Source: Heterobilharzia americana (taxonomy: Eukaryota > Platyhelminthes > Trematoda > Strigeidida > Schistosomatidae). Taken from it: a stretch of 64,000 nucleotides of DNA. How positions within the stretch are numbered: position 1 is the stretch's first letter; every line of letters starts with the position of its first letter. This document shows positions 24,440 through 34,690 of the stretch, piece by piece. Where the stretch lies: the NCBI GenBank assembly GCA_944470555.2, contig OX104132.1, positions 14,145,755 through 14,209,754 of the forward strand, in the 5' to 3' direction. Position numbers and translations under genes: made by a program. Below the pieces are notes generated by a model. That model saw only the letters and a list, made by a program, of their open reading frames with translations, made no database searches and had not been told where the DNA came from.

Positions 24440-24860
24440 TCATGGTTGTGGATAACAGAGGAATCCAGGACGCGCGTTTCGTCCTATTTGGGACTCGTCC
24501 GCTGGATGTGCCTACACCCCAGTGACTGGTGTTGTCCCCACTGAGACTCGAACCTCATACCTATCGCATCAAGTGCCAAAACGTTATCGTCTAGCCCACT
24601 GAGGTATGGTAGTCACCTCTTGTACAATTCTTTGGGGTTTGAAGTGGTGGGCATGAGGTTCGAGCTTCAGTAGGAACAATATCACTCGCTGGGGTGCAAG
24701 TGTATCCATCCGACCCATCTCAACGAGAATGAAATGCGCTTCCTGAATTTCTCTTCCAGTCACATCCAAGCCAGTAATAACAATAAAAATATTCAGGCAG
24801 TATCAAGGTATCCCCATAGGAGCCCATATGCCAACAGCGGTCGATCAATTCGCTCCACTA
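24440..24860. mobile_element. Smalpha head-to-head pair
   Basis: A minus-strand Smalpha (24,440 to about 24,635) meets a plus-strand Smalpha (about 24,625-24,860) at their heads (both share TTGTACAA near 24,628). The minus copy has a clean B-box complement (GAGACTCGAACCTC) and a hammerhead at 24,463-24,507 that is complete except for U4 (core CGGACGA). The plus copy has a decayed core (CCGACCCATC). The tail GGAGCCCATATGCCAACAGC near 24,825 is the usual Smalpha-associated 3' segment. Confidence 0.75.
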
Positions 24861-25364
24861 TAACAACGAAGAATTACAAGCACTCATTTTATTAATTTAA
24901 AATGGATCTACATACAATTTGAATAGCTCCACTGTTACATATCTCACTAAAACATAGGACAATATAGGTCTATATCTCAAACACAACAGTGCTTACAGGC
25001 TAACTTAGATACAAAAAATCTTCTCAGGTGCATTTAAGATTTAATGATTTCCATTTCCGCAAAGAAGCAGGTGAATCTACAAGTTATTGTGGCTAATTTG
25101 CATTGATCAAGCGTTTGAACACTTAACAGTCTCTTTTTTGTAAGCAACCCAAGCATTCAATCAGTTAAAAAATATCCATTTCATTCTATGTTAAATTATT
25201 TGTGTGATATAATATACAATGACACAATATTATATAGTGGATGACGTTCCTAGCATAATCTGTTGTTCATAGTCACCTTGATGTGATTATGAGTGATGAA
25301 TTCCGCTCGTAACGTCATTCATTAAATAATACTGTATCACTGTATGCTATATCATATTATGATT
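24861..25364. other. Unassigned DNA with a shared GAAACGTC-like motif
   Basis: 25,285-25,345 contains GATGAATTCCGCTCGTAACG followed by TCATTCATTAAATAATACTG. Similar strings occur at 28,495-28,545 (minus strand) and 45,785-45,830. The rest is unassigned. Confidence 0.45.
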
Positions 25365-26400
25365 TATTATTTATCCCTTCCTTTCCTAGTGGAACATAGG
25401 GCTTCAGTAGCACGCCTCCATTCCACTCTCTTCTCTGCAGTCTTTTCAACCTGGCTCCACGACTGACCACAAGCTTTCATTTCTTCCTAACATGATCTCC
25501 TCCATATCACCCTTGGACGCCTAACTCATCGTTTCCCCTTGGATTCCACTCCAGGGTCTAGCCTGACGCGTGATGTCCTCAATCGATCTTCTTAGTGCAT
25601 GCCTAATCAGTCTCCACTTCCTTCTGCATATTTCTTGGGCAATGCGTTCTCGGTTGATTCGTCGCCAGCCAGCCAGTCTGAGTTCCTTGTTGCTTATTCC
25701 TTCTGATCATCTGAGCTTCACTATCGAGTAAGTGTGGGTGGCAGCTGCTGATGAATGACTGTAATTTGTTGAAAATGCTTTTCGTAACTCACCAAGTCTC
25801 TCAACCACCACATAGAAGCACTGACTTGACTGAATTAGTGTTGAAAATTCGGATCTTGTACTTTGTGCTGAGTGCAGTACACCTCCACACTGATTTCAGA
25901 TTGATGAAAGCCTGTCTTGCTGTCTTTCCGATCCTGGCTTTGACGTACTCATTTGTGTCGCCTCTGTCTGCAGTTGGATCGATGCTGCCTGCCTAGATAG
26001 GTGAAAGAGACTACTTCCTTTGGATTTCTCCTACCGATGGTGATTGTTGTTGCTGGTTGGGTATCATCACCTCTGTCTTCTCTACGTTCACCTGAAGTCC
26101 CGTGTTCGCTGCCCTGCCTCTTCTGCCGACTTGTTGGTTTTCACCTGTAGATCTTCGAGTTTGTGCGACAAGACATTAGACATAAATCATCATCATCATC
26201 ATGGGCGAAATCCAAATCTTCTAGGGTCTTTTCATCGACCAAACAACGTATGCCCATCTTCTCAATCCTCACTGTTTGTTGCATGGTTTATTCGACCACA
26301 ATCAGGAAGACCATCGGTGACAGTAGGCAACCTTATCTTACTTCTGCCTTCACTTCAAAGATGCCACTGAGCTTTCCATTGTGAATAGATATATCACGTA
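25365..26400 (-). pseudogene. RTE-type (SR2-like) retrotransposon, 5'-truncated copy 2
   Basis: Minus-strand homologue of 12,690-13,740. It shows the same 3' terminus (ATAAATAATAAATC-type tail after the GGAACATAGGG complement near 25,395), the terminal region, and the segment around the RT catalytic box near 26,190-26,230, all with many indels. An in-place ATC microsatellite-like expansion near 26,185 (TCATCATCATCATCATGGG) interrupts the RT. The element stops near 26,400, upstream of the RT palm, so it is a typical 5'-truncated copy. Confidence 0.82.
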
Positions 26401-27245
26401 GACAATCTATTATCCAATTATACTTCTACCATAGTGACCAAGTTTTACTCTGGCATAAATACATATCTAAGTTTGATATTGTAGGAATCTCCTGATTTCT
26501 AATGGTTTTTAGCTTAGTGCAAAACCTGACGGTGATAAGATGGCTTCAGAATATACCTCTGTGAAGTTCTTGAAGATGTAAGAAATAGTCACTACATCTT
26601 AATTTCTAACGTTCTTTAGGCTTAAAACTACTTGAGTTGAACAATATACATGAATTTTCTAGAAGTCTATATCCCTTAAAATGAAAGATATTCTAACTTA
26701 TCTTTGACTTGATAGCCTTGGAATATCTTTATAAGCTTTTGAAAAGAGGTTTCTAAAATCAGCTATCGGTGGTAACTGTATAGAGAATGGAACACGAAAG
26801 ATGAGTCACATTATCCCACGGATGAATTAGGTACCTGGAATGTTAAAATCCAGTAGATTCAGTATTCAGATATTGTGATATCTGTCGTTTAGGGGACTCA
26901 TTGGAGCAAATTACCAAATATATCAGTGTACAAATTAATTTCTCCTTAACTTTCAATAGCTGTCAGAATTTTAAGGAAGAAAAGCTTTATATTTAAGAAA
27001 AAGAAAAGTATTTATTACGGAAGTAATAGTGTAATTTCTTCATTAGCATAGACTTTTAAAGAAGATTGACAGTGTACATGGTCATCCTGCTACATTCCTT
27101 TGAATCTTGTTTGTTTCAGTTATCACTAATTGTTTGCAATGAAACTGATTACATTTCTTATCGAAACTGAAGTATTCTTCGACAGAACAAAAAACTGTCA
27201 TAAAAAATATTTTGAATGGTATTAAACTTGTGTACTAATTAGATG
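26401..27245. other. Unassigned AT-rich DNA
   Basis: No feature recognised. Confidence 0.5.
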
Positions 27246-27279
27246 GTCAGATTATCTGTTGCACCTGTGAGATATCCGA

Positions 27280-27760
27280 CCATCTATCAAAGGACGAGCA
27301 TCCGGAGCTGAGGTACGTTCTGCCATGTTGTACGACTGTGAGACATGGCCGTTGAAAGTAGAAGACATGAAGTTGTCACAGGGTTTTGATCCTAGGTGTC
27401 TTCGTAGCATTGTTCGTGTAAGGTGGAATCACTGTATGACCAATGCTGAGGTCAGGAGAAAGATACTAGACAAGAAGGTCTAGTTGATTGACAAGGTTTG
27501 AACCTTCATCGGCTGAGATGGTTTGAATATGTACTGCTCATGCCGAGCCGCCGCCTACTTCGACATGTCGTGCTAGGGGAAGTTGGACTAGGTTTACAGA
27601 GGGTTCAGGACTGTAAGTTCAAGATGTGGCACCAGTCGACGAAGTCCCCGATAGTTAGTCTCAACCCTGTGAGATGTAGACTACCCAGCTAGGGTCCCTG
27701 AGAGGAAAGGAATCAGTGTTTGAGGACTCTTGGTTGGTCACAATGGTGCAGATGTATTCG
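27280..27760 (+). pseudogene. LINE C-terminal remnant (HRLRW-type)
   Basis: Plus-strand frames read YDCETWPLKVEDMK, RCLRSIVRVRWNHCMTNAEV and NLHRLRWFEYVLLMPSRRL, then KMWHQSTKSPIVSLNPVRCR. The same C-terminal region is seen on the minus strand at 38,350-38,760 and 43,540-43,930. In schistosomes this segment follows the RT of a non-LTR family. No RT catalytic box is present here, so it is a 5'-truncated copy with stops. Confidence 0.78.
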
Positions 27761-28282
27761 CTGTTTGAAGTCTCCTAAGGCTTGAATATTCACACTAACG
27801 TTTATCTTCAAATTGTTTCTTCTCTCCTACAACTTTGTCTACTTGGATATCAGTCCTTTTCTACCCACTTGTTCTTTGTATACTACTGTGAAGTGTGGCA
27901 AATTGAACCAATCCACCTGTGTGCAAGGTTCTATGTTTATTCTACGTCTGTCTGATAGATTAGATTGTATATCTTCATTAGTAATGATAACAATTCACTT
28001 TATTCCAAACAATAGTTCTTCTTAATCAGTGTAGCTAACACAGTCACCTAAATATGATGTAAACAATGTGGGTAATTCATGTGTGCAAAGTAAGTTATTT
28101 ACGATCATGTATCACTCCTGATTTGCGAGTCAGTAACCATTCTCAATCATGGTTTTTAATAGAAGTTTCATCATAGTTTCAACTCTGCAGTAATACATAG
28201 TTATAAATTCGCTAGTAATGGAATTCATGGTCGACAGATCTTATGAAGAACGCATTAACACTCATTTACTAAGCTGAAATCG

Positions 28283-28284
<2 letters not shown>
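27761..28284. other. Possible LINE 3' untranslated region and unassigned DNA
   Basis: The first part may be the 3' UTR of the preceding remnant. The rest shows nothing recognisable. Confidence 0.35.

Positions 28285-28365
<81 letters not shown>
28285..28365. repeat. (AT)n microsatellite
   Basis: 81 bp of AT dinucleotide repeat. Confidence 0.97.
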
Positions 28366-28367
<2 letters not shown>

Positions 28368-28627
28368 ACATGCTCATTCGCATTATTATGTGACATCATC
28401 TGGTGTCATCAGACAGCATCCTTCCTCATTACCGGCTTAGCTTTTATTCATTCTATAGTGATACCAGTTCAGTACGTCTAAGTTTATTTGATATTATGTA
28501 CAGTATTATTTACTGAATGACGTTTCAAATACAATCTAATGTTCATAACCATATGAAAGTGATAACATAACTTCCAACAATTGGTTTTCATAGTCCTATG
28601 ACCTCTCATCTTTTGTTTCCGGTGATA

Positions 28628-28850
28628 GTAGAGTAGTTTAGACCCAGCGGAGTTGTGACTCATTGACCTAGGAAGTTAACTTTCAACCTCTGGGTCACCG
28701 GTTCGAGTCCTGCTCCGCCTACTGGGTCTAGGCAGTCAGGTAGTATCGCTAGGCCTCACACAATAGGTGTGGTTCATTGATTTCTCCACGAATGTGCTCA
28801 TGGTTGCTGAGTTCAGACCCTCAGAAAAGTTGTTATTTTTATAGTATATA
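28628..28850 (+). mobile_element. tRNA-like SINE, third type
   Basis: Contains a B-box match (GGTTCGAGTCC at about 28,699) about 40 bp after an A-box-like region. GCGGAG (about 28,649) and CTCCGC (about 28,713) could pair as a remnant acceptor stem. The T-stem is mismatched, so this is a tRNA-derived element rather than a functional tRNA gene. The repeated phrase GGTCTAGGCAGTCAGG follows. Only one copy is visible here. Confidence 0.45.
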
Positions 28851-30070
28851 TTGGACGTTGATTCAGTTGAACAAAGATTCAGTAGTTTATTTCTCTGATC
28901 TAATTTTTATAACTACTGGCATTCATCAATAAGATGAGGTTGAAATCCTGAGAAAAGTTGTATTCTTTCACATTACTGTATCTAAGTCATAAACTCAACC
29001 ACTAATCCATATTCTGTCATACCCTACAAAAGGATTGGAAAAATCTTTTCTTTTTTCAAACACTATGGGATTATCCCGAAACTTATCTTTATAATAGTTA
29101 ATCTATTCAAGTCACGACTAACTCCTTGAAGGACAGAAATACGTACAGCAATCGCTGGTTTGATGACAGTTATATAACAGCCAGCTTATAATGGTTAACT
29201 TACTTCTTACGTACGTAAATTATCGTATTATATGTTTCAACTCATGTTTACTCACTCGATTTAGTCTGAATTTTACGACGTTTAAACTAGACTATTGTCC
29301 TCAAACTCATGTTATGGTCTGTATTTTTTTGAGTAAACCTATTTCTTTGGGATATAAATTCACCAATAAAATATTCATAACTGATTTGACACATACGCAA
29401 AAACATTTGCTATACTGAACGTGATGTTATTTGCTGAGCTCATAAAAATGGTCATTAATGAGTAATTTTGTACAAATATTTGAAAACTACACTCATGTTA
29501 AAGCTATCGTAAAGAAACTTCAGTACTAGTTAAACAGAAAGAGAGACAAATAAAAGAAGGAACCTCGCATAAAAGTGAAACCATTAAAATTGGCATACCT
29601 TGCAACAGCGCTGAAATAAGCGAACAAAAATTACATGAAAGAGGATAGGATGAAGAAATGAATCGTAGAGGTCTAGGCGACAATAGAAGCTAATAGTTAG
29701 GAATATCGCATACAATAGCTTGAAAGTGATTGCAATGGCTTAACCATCAACTTACTAATCTATGCTTATCCTATATTCGTCTCTATAATTTTTTCCCAGT
29801 GTTCCATTCCACCACTACCATTCATTTCTCAGCTTTCCCTCTCATCTTCTATCTCAGAGTTGGAAGATTTAAAGTACACAAGGCCTTAGATCATGTTAAA
29901 GCTATTTGCCTATAAAAACTTCCGTCTACATTTAAAACTCGTATATTTATGAATACGTGCATTCATTACGGTTTGTTAATTGAATACAACAGATCCAAAA
30001 ATCTAAGGATCAAATTTATATTTATTACCATTTTGACTGTCTGAGAAAACCGTGGTTAGGCAGACTAGTA
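28851..30070. other. Unassigned AT-rich DNA
   Basis: No feature recognised. Confidence 0.5.
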
Positions 30071-30074
30071 TTTT

Positions 30075-30275
30075 TACTGTTTGATGATTGAAGTTGAAAT
30101 GGAAATTTGGACCGGGGTTGGATTCAAACCATCGACCACCGAGTTTCCGGACCGATGCTCTACCTACTGAGCTACGAAGTCCACATCTCGGACTGGGCAG
30201 GAAACCCAGTGGTCGCTGGTTCGAATCCGCCCGTGGTCCAAATTTTCACTTTATCTTAGATCATCAACCAGTATC
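30075..30275. mobile_element. tRNA-derived SINE, inverted dimer
   Basis: On the minus strand, 30,181 to about 30,090 reads GTAGCTCAGTAGGTAGAGCA (A-box) and TGGTTTGAATCC (B-box), then GGTCCAAATTTCCATTTC. On the plus strand, 30,190-30,275 reads GTCGCTGGTTCGAATCC and GGTCCAAATTTTCACTTT. The tRNA-like heads face each other and the tails point outward, as at 9310-9450. The open frame 30,088-30,300 is read-through. Confidence 0.65.
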
Positions 30276-30925
30276 AACTCACACTTGTTTCACAGTTTAA
30301 CATTATATTCGGTTAAAAGGGGTTCAAAGTGAATAAAATCAACCATCTCTAATCTTCTTGTAAACCGGAAACATCATCGACATTGTTTTATTAAGGAAAA
30401 CGATATAAATAATAATAATAATAGTAATAATAATAATAAAGGGGATTTTTGTTTCTTCTAAGGCAGGTGTATTTTGACTTTCTTACTGCGTCAGCCGTTT
30501 ATGATCGACAAGTAAAAAGAATGACGTTGGCATATGAACTGTTATATTCCTGGCAAGCGGACAGAAGTTACTGGGTTCGGCAATGAACCAAGTGATCTAA
30601 AAATGATCAGAAATCTTTAACTTGGATGATACGACTGTTCAGTAGTTAGTAGAATTGTCATCGAGAACTGAAGATGCAAAATTTTCAATTGCGTCAGTGA
30701 TGTGTCCATGACAAACTACTCAGTTGTAGAATACATACTAAGCAGTTATAACTCCCTAGGATAAACTACTAGTGAAAGCCATAATATGAATCTCAGGATA
30801 GCACAGATGTTCTCTATTAACCGCTTGCTTTTAGCCGCTATCAGAATAATGTCGCATCGTGGCAAAACAAACCTACAATTAGCTCAGCTTGTTATCATCC
30901 CATTTAAAATTTAATATCACAGATC
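30276..30925. other. Unassigned DNA with a TAA simple repeat
   Basis: An imperfect AAT/TAA run lies at 30,406-30,440. Nothing else recognised. Confidence 0.5.
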
Positions 30926-30929
30926 GACA

Positions 30930-31065
30930 TGACACGGGGAAACATTGAAAACTTGAAGGTGCCGAACAGCTGTTTTGTCCTAGTTTAAGACTCTTTAGCA
31001 GTACGCATCCATGACTCCATGAGAATTCGACAGCTCGACTATCTGCCAGAACAACTCTTTATAAC
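30930..31065 (-). mobile_element. Decayed hammerhead SINE fragment
   Basis: Minus-strand family order is kept (GAACAGCTGTTTTGTCCTAG, then a decayed core near 30,990, then TACGCATCCATGACTCC). Stem II and the core carry several changes. Confidence 0.55.
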
Positions 31066-31510
31066 CAGCTTTTCCTGTGTACTACTGAATGACACCAGAG
31101 TATGAACTGATATGGACAAGTAATTAAATAGGCTTCCACGATGATCAGGAATATTCAGTTCATCGATTATAAAATTCATTTAACTCAACATGTTATAGAT
31201 GTTTATGCATTAGACTGTGATCCATACTTATTATATGAAGAGTTATGCTACTACGTCACTGCGCAAGCTAAAGCATGTGGAACATGGCGGTGTAAGATCG
31301 TGACGTATTGCTTGAAAGTCAAGTGTTCGAACAGATGAGCCACATTTCAGTTCATAAACGTAACCTAAGATGAAGGTATGGAAATCATAACACTTTTTCC
31401 TTACATTTGTTTAGGATTTGAGACGTGCTACTTAAATGTTATTAAGTAGGCATCTCAGTTGCATACAACTTTAACGAGTCCAATAACAAAAGTATTCAAT
31501 ATTACCAAAG
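31066..31510. other. Unassigned DNA
   Basis: No feature recognised. Confidence 0.5.
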
Positions 31511-31584
31511 AAATTAAATTAAATATTTCAAGTTGTTATTCATCGAAGACTGACATCAGTTGGAGGAACAAAGGAAACCTGGGA

Positions 31585-31630
31585 GCACTGGACAGCTGTT
31601 TCGTCCTAGTATGGGACTCCTCAGCAGTGC
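31585..31630 (-). ncRNA. Hammerhead ribozyme (SINE family, intact)
   Basis: Identical to the 46-nt motif at 6959-7004, on the minus strand; all core residues and a six-pair stem I are present. Confidence 0.88.
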
Positions 31631-31853
31631 GCACCCACAACCCCACAAGCAGGGATCGAACCCGCGACCTTCAGGTTCCGCGGCCAGCGCGTTACCATTG
31701 AGCCACTGGGTCAGAATCCAATGCTCCATATTTCCAACTTCTGTTGGCTCACGATATAGCGCAAACCGCCACCCAATGTCATCGTTGAGTATTTGTCCTC
31801 ACGGCCATCAGGCTTTGACTCCACCGGTCACGACTGGTGGGGGTCGTGGGTGC

Positions 31854-31899
31854 GCACTGCTGAGGAGTCCCATACTAGGACGAAACAGCTGTCCAGTGC
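31854..31899 (+). ncRNA. Hammerhead ribozyme (SINE family, intact)
   Basis: Identical 46-nt motif on the plus strand, 223 bp from its mirror image at 31,585-31,630. Confidence 0.88.
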
Positions 31900-32000
31900 T
31901 CCCAGGTTTCCTTTGTTCCTCCAACTGATGTCAGTCTTCGATGAATAACAACTTGAAATATTTCCAAATCTCCACAACCCCCTCAAAATTAAATTAAATA

Positions 32001-33040
32001 GTAGAACAAAATCTGAATGCAAGTAATAAGTCTCATATTCATGTACAATATCTCTAAAAGTAGTTTTCAAGAGATACTTCAAAAATACTAGCTTGCGAGA
32101 TTTAAGAGAAAGTCATCAATTGTTTGATATGTTTGGAGAAAAATGAAGCGATTTAATCAGCCTAATATACACTAAACACTAAAAAATGTTTACAAATTAT
32201 GACTATATTGGAATAATCAGTATATGAATAAATTCCTAGGCAAGTTCTTAAGAATATTAGAAGGTAACATCACTTAAAACTGTCTCTCCTTTTAGTTAGT
32301 TGAGTAGAATTATAATAGAGTAAAGTTATAAAATTACACCGATAAAATTCATTTGGTTTCCTATTTCTTACATAACTCATTCCTACTAAAAGTAAATTTT
32401 GTTAGATATATAGCAACTGGAAACGAGCAAAACTTGCTTCAGAATTTACTCAAACTTATCCACTTAGTTGTACAAAGTATGACAAATATTTCTTCGAGTA
32501 CATGCATATGAAAGTTAAATGTATTAATGTCCCAATAAACAGTTTTGTTTAATGAAAGTGACACTATTTTTCGGTATCTACTGTTTACAGTGTGGTGACA
32601 GTACTGTATTCATATGGTAAGGACTTTTTCAATTCGTTTCTACCGCTAAATAATCATCAGTCAATAGGTCATGAAAGCTCCATAGTGTTGGCATTATTTA
32701 CCCTACAATCATACAACAAATCGAAAAAAAAATACTTATTTAACTGTTTTTCGCTGGAAAAAAAACACCATGAGATGTATCGCAGTACACTGAACAGTTG
32801 TAAGTTCACTATCTGAGGAAACTTGTTTCTGACTGCATGTCAACAGATATGCGGTCATAATCTTGAAAGAAACAGTACCTTCAAGAAAAGCTTCCTACCA
32901 TTCGACCTGAACAAATCTACACGCAACATAAAGATAATGGAATCATATTTGTATCCACTTGGAATATTTGTTTATGAGACAAATAAAAGTCTTTACCGTC
33001 TATTTCCTTCCCTGATTAGTAGATTCTATCGATTTATTGT
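32001..33040. other. Unassigned AT-rich DNA
   Basis: No feature recognised. Confidence 0.5.
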
Positions 33041-33320
33041 AACGGATACATCTTATTCAACACAAATAAATGGATTGGGCATACACTGAGAAAACCATTC
33101 GGAGACATCACGTGCCAAGCCCTTAAGTGGAATCCAAATGGGAAACGAAGAGTTGGGCGTCCGAGGCGAGGGTGACATAGAGATCATGTGAGGAAGAAAT
33201 GAAGGCTTGTGGTCAGTCGTGGCACCAGACGGTAAAGACTGGATTGAAGAGAGCGCAATGGAGACGTGCTACTGAAGTCCTATGTTTCACTGGGAACAGA
33301 AGGGACAAATAATAATAACA
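33040..33320 (+). pseudogene. RTE-type retrotransposon 3' end, sense copy
   Basis: Plus-strand text reads [19 protein letters not shown], then [14 protein letters not shown], then the conserved 3' terminus (GAAGTCCTATGTTTCACTGG) and a GACAAATAATAATAACAC tail. This is the extreme C-terminus and 3' UTR of the same RTE family seen antisense at 12.7, 25.4 and 39.7 kb. Confidence 0.85.
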
Positions 33321-33501
33321 CAAATAAATTATAAGCCATACCTATCGAATAAAGCCTAACAATATTAATTATTGGTTGAAAGGAAAGTAGACAGTTTAGA
33401 CTAAAAATTGTATGCAATGCGTGAAGATTCAGTGCTCAGAATTATGAAATAAAAGTAGAGCATAAAGATTATTATGAAATGCTGTAGTATTCATTTTATA
33501 T

Positions 33502-33840
33502 TATTTTGTTATAAATGAAATTCCAATGAAGTAGAAAAATAAATTTCTGACATTTGGCTACTTCGGGGAAATTGCTTCTTCAGAGAATACAAGTACAAGT
33601 TATCGATAGTTTAAATAGCAAAAGGTGACAAATCAGATTACATTGTCTATACATAATAATAATATGGACATAAATGTGATTAGCGTTATTGCTTGCATCC
33701 TGGATTCCACTGCTAGCCACTGCCCATCATTACTATAAATGTGATTCTTATGCTGGTCAGGAAGCGTTCACAATTTGTCTTTGTTTATCTGTTAATTAGT
33801 CTGGAGTTCAAGGTGATATGAATGTGCACATGTGACTGGG
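33502..33840 (-). repeat. PLE terminal-repeat arm (left) with minimal hammerhead
   Basis: Inverted relative to 34,690-34,972; about 280-330 bp match by eye (for example AACAGATAAACAAAGACAAA and GAACGCTTCCTGAC). On the minus strand 33,545-33,588 forms a minimal hammerhead: TTCT, CTGAAGA, a stem II of about five pairs, CAAA where GAAA is expected, then a GTC site and AGAA. The arm is interrupted by a 53-bp Smalpha fragment (33,682-33,734). Confidence 0.72.
33682..33734 (+). mobile_element. 53-bp Smalpha 3' fragment with 12-bp TSD
   Basis: Flanked by identical ATAAATGTGATT (33,670-33,681 and 33,735-33,746). Clear Smalpha identity begins at TCCTGGATTCCACTGC, at or near the hammerhead cleavage site of the full element. 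It continues through the tail TAGCCACTGCCCATCATTAC. The first 15 bases are only weakly similar to stem III. Confidence 0.8.
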
Positions 33841-33867
33841 TGTGAAAGTGTAAACAAAATAATAAAT

Positions 33868-34089
33868 CGTGAGCTGACAGAAGTTGGAAGTATGGACCAC
33901 TGGGTTCTGACACAGTGGCTCAATGATAACGTGCTGGTCACGGAACTTGAAGGTTGCGGGTTCGATCCCTGGTGGGGTTGTGGGTGCGCACTGCTGAAGA
34001 GTCCCATACTAGGACGAAACAGCTGTTCAGTGCTCCCAGGTTTCCTTTGTTCCTCCAACCGATGTCGGTCTAGGATGAATAACAACTTG
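33868..34089 (+). mobile_element. Simple hammerhead SINE (monomer) with 11-bp TSD
   Basis: 222 bp flanked by AAATAATAAAT (33,857-33,867 and 34,090-34,100). Order: head (GTGAGCTGACAGAAGTTGG), A-box (GTGGCTCAATGATAACGTG), B-box (GGTTCGATCCC), hammerhead 33,988-34,033, tail ending GATGAATAACAACTTG with no poly(A). It sits inside the PLE remnant, between the left terminal arm and the coding remnant. This is the cleanest single unit of the family and defines its minimal boundaries. Confidence 0.9.
33988..34033 (+). ncRNA. Hammerhead ribozyme (SINE family, GTT site)
   Basis: Stem I GCACTG/CAGTGC, core CTGAAGA, stem II GTCC/GGAC, GAAA; the cleavage triplet is GTT instead of GTC. The NUH rule allows GUU, usually with a lower rate. 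Confidence 0.82.
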
Positions 34090-34145
34090 AAATAATAAAT
34101 AAATAATATGGATGACAAATCCGGTTTGTTTGTATGCACTTTTAA

Positions 34146-34690
34146 TCAGATCATTGTGTGATGTGTTGTTTTCGGAAATACTGTCCAGGTTGATTTGATA
34201 GTTAGGCCTTCCTTTCTGTTGACTGCATTAGGATTCAACATAATGTGAAATGCCTCTGCTATTCTTCTTTCTTTATAGTTTGAAACAATTTTAATATTTT
34301 GAATACCGATTTTGTGATTGTGGTAGATGGCGTGAACTGCGATCGTCGACTTGATTTGTAAGTTCTCTAGGATTATTTGGCGGTTGTTTTGTGTAACTTG
34401 CATATTCTTTAGCTCTAATGAGGATCTCACTGGATGATTCTCCAATATAATAGGCATCAGAGTTGACACAGCCTAATTTGTAGACAAGTTTTGTGTGGAG
34501 GTAAAATGGATTTTATCTTTTACGTGGACTAGAGCATTCCTGAGAGTGTTGGTTGTCTTGTAAAAAGTCCTAATTAGATGCTTTTTTAAGATTCTTTGCT
34601 GCTCTTCAGTTGTACCTTGGCGGAATGGTAGAACAACTATACCAATCCCAGAATCATTATTTGAATTTTCGCTTGAGTCCCTCTGTTCAT
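34146..34690 (-). pseudogene. Penelope-like element, GIY-YIG endonuclease remnant
   Basis: On the minus strand a coherent reading starts near 34,683 with DSSENSNNDSGIGIVVLPF and TEEQQRILKKHLIRTFYKTT, then LRNALVHVKDKIHFTST. It shifts frame near 34,500 into YKLGCVNSDAYYIGESSSEI, the GIY-YIG catalytic strand. It shifts again and ends in the frame 34,146-34,469 with IAVHAIYHNHKIG and YKERRIAEAFHIMLNPNAVN. This matches the C-terminal endonuclease layout of Penelope-like elements. The RT is absent, so the element is heavily truncated. At least two frameshifts make it non-functional. Confidence 0.8.

Larger units (their letters stand above)
31526..31985. mobile_element. Hammerhead SINE head-to-head dimer with 15-bp TSD
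   Basis: Perfect 15-bp repeats AAATTAAATTAAATA lie at 31,511-31,525 and 31,986-32,000. Inside, a nearly full minus-strand copy (tail at 31,526, hammerhead 31,585-31,630, B-box, A-box near 31,690-31,712, head to about 31,840) joins a 5'-truncated plus-strand copy that starts just before its hammerhead (31,854-31,899) and ends in CCACAACCCCCTC. Both ribozymes are intact. Two elements sharing one target-site duplication show that the palindrome entered as a single event. Open frames here (31,459-31,928; 31,828-32,082) are SINE read-through. Confidence 0.92.

Noticed and set aside
28649..28720. Possible functional tRNA gene (B-box GGTTCGAGTCC, pairing GCGGAG/CTCCGC)
   Set aside because: The T-stem has mismatches and no consistent anticodon arm could be built; better explained as a tRNA-derived SINE.
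34620..34690. tRNA-like A-box (TGGCGGAATGGTAGAACAAC)
   Set aside because: No B-box at proper distance, and the minus strand reads as coherent Penelope-like coding sequence through it.
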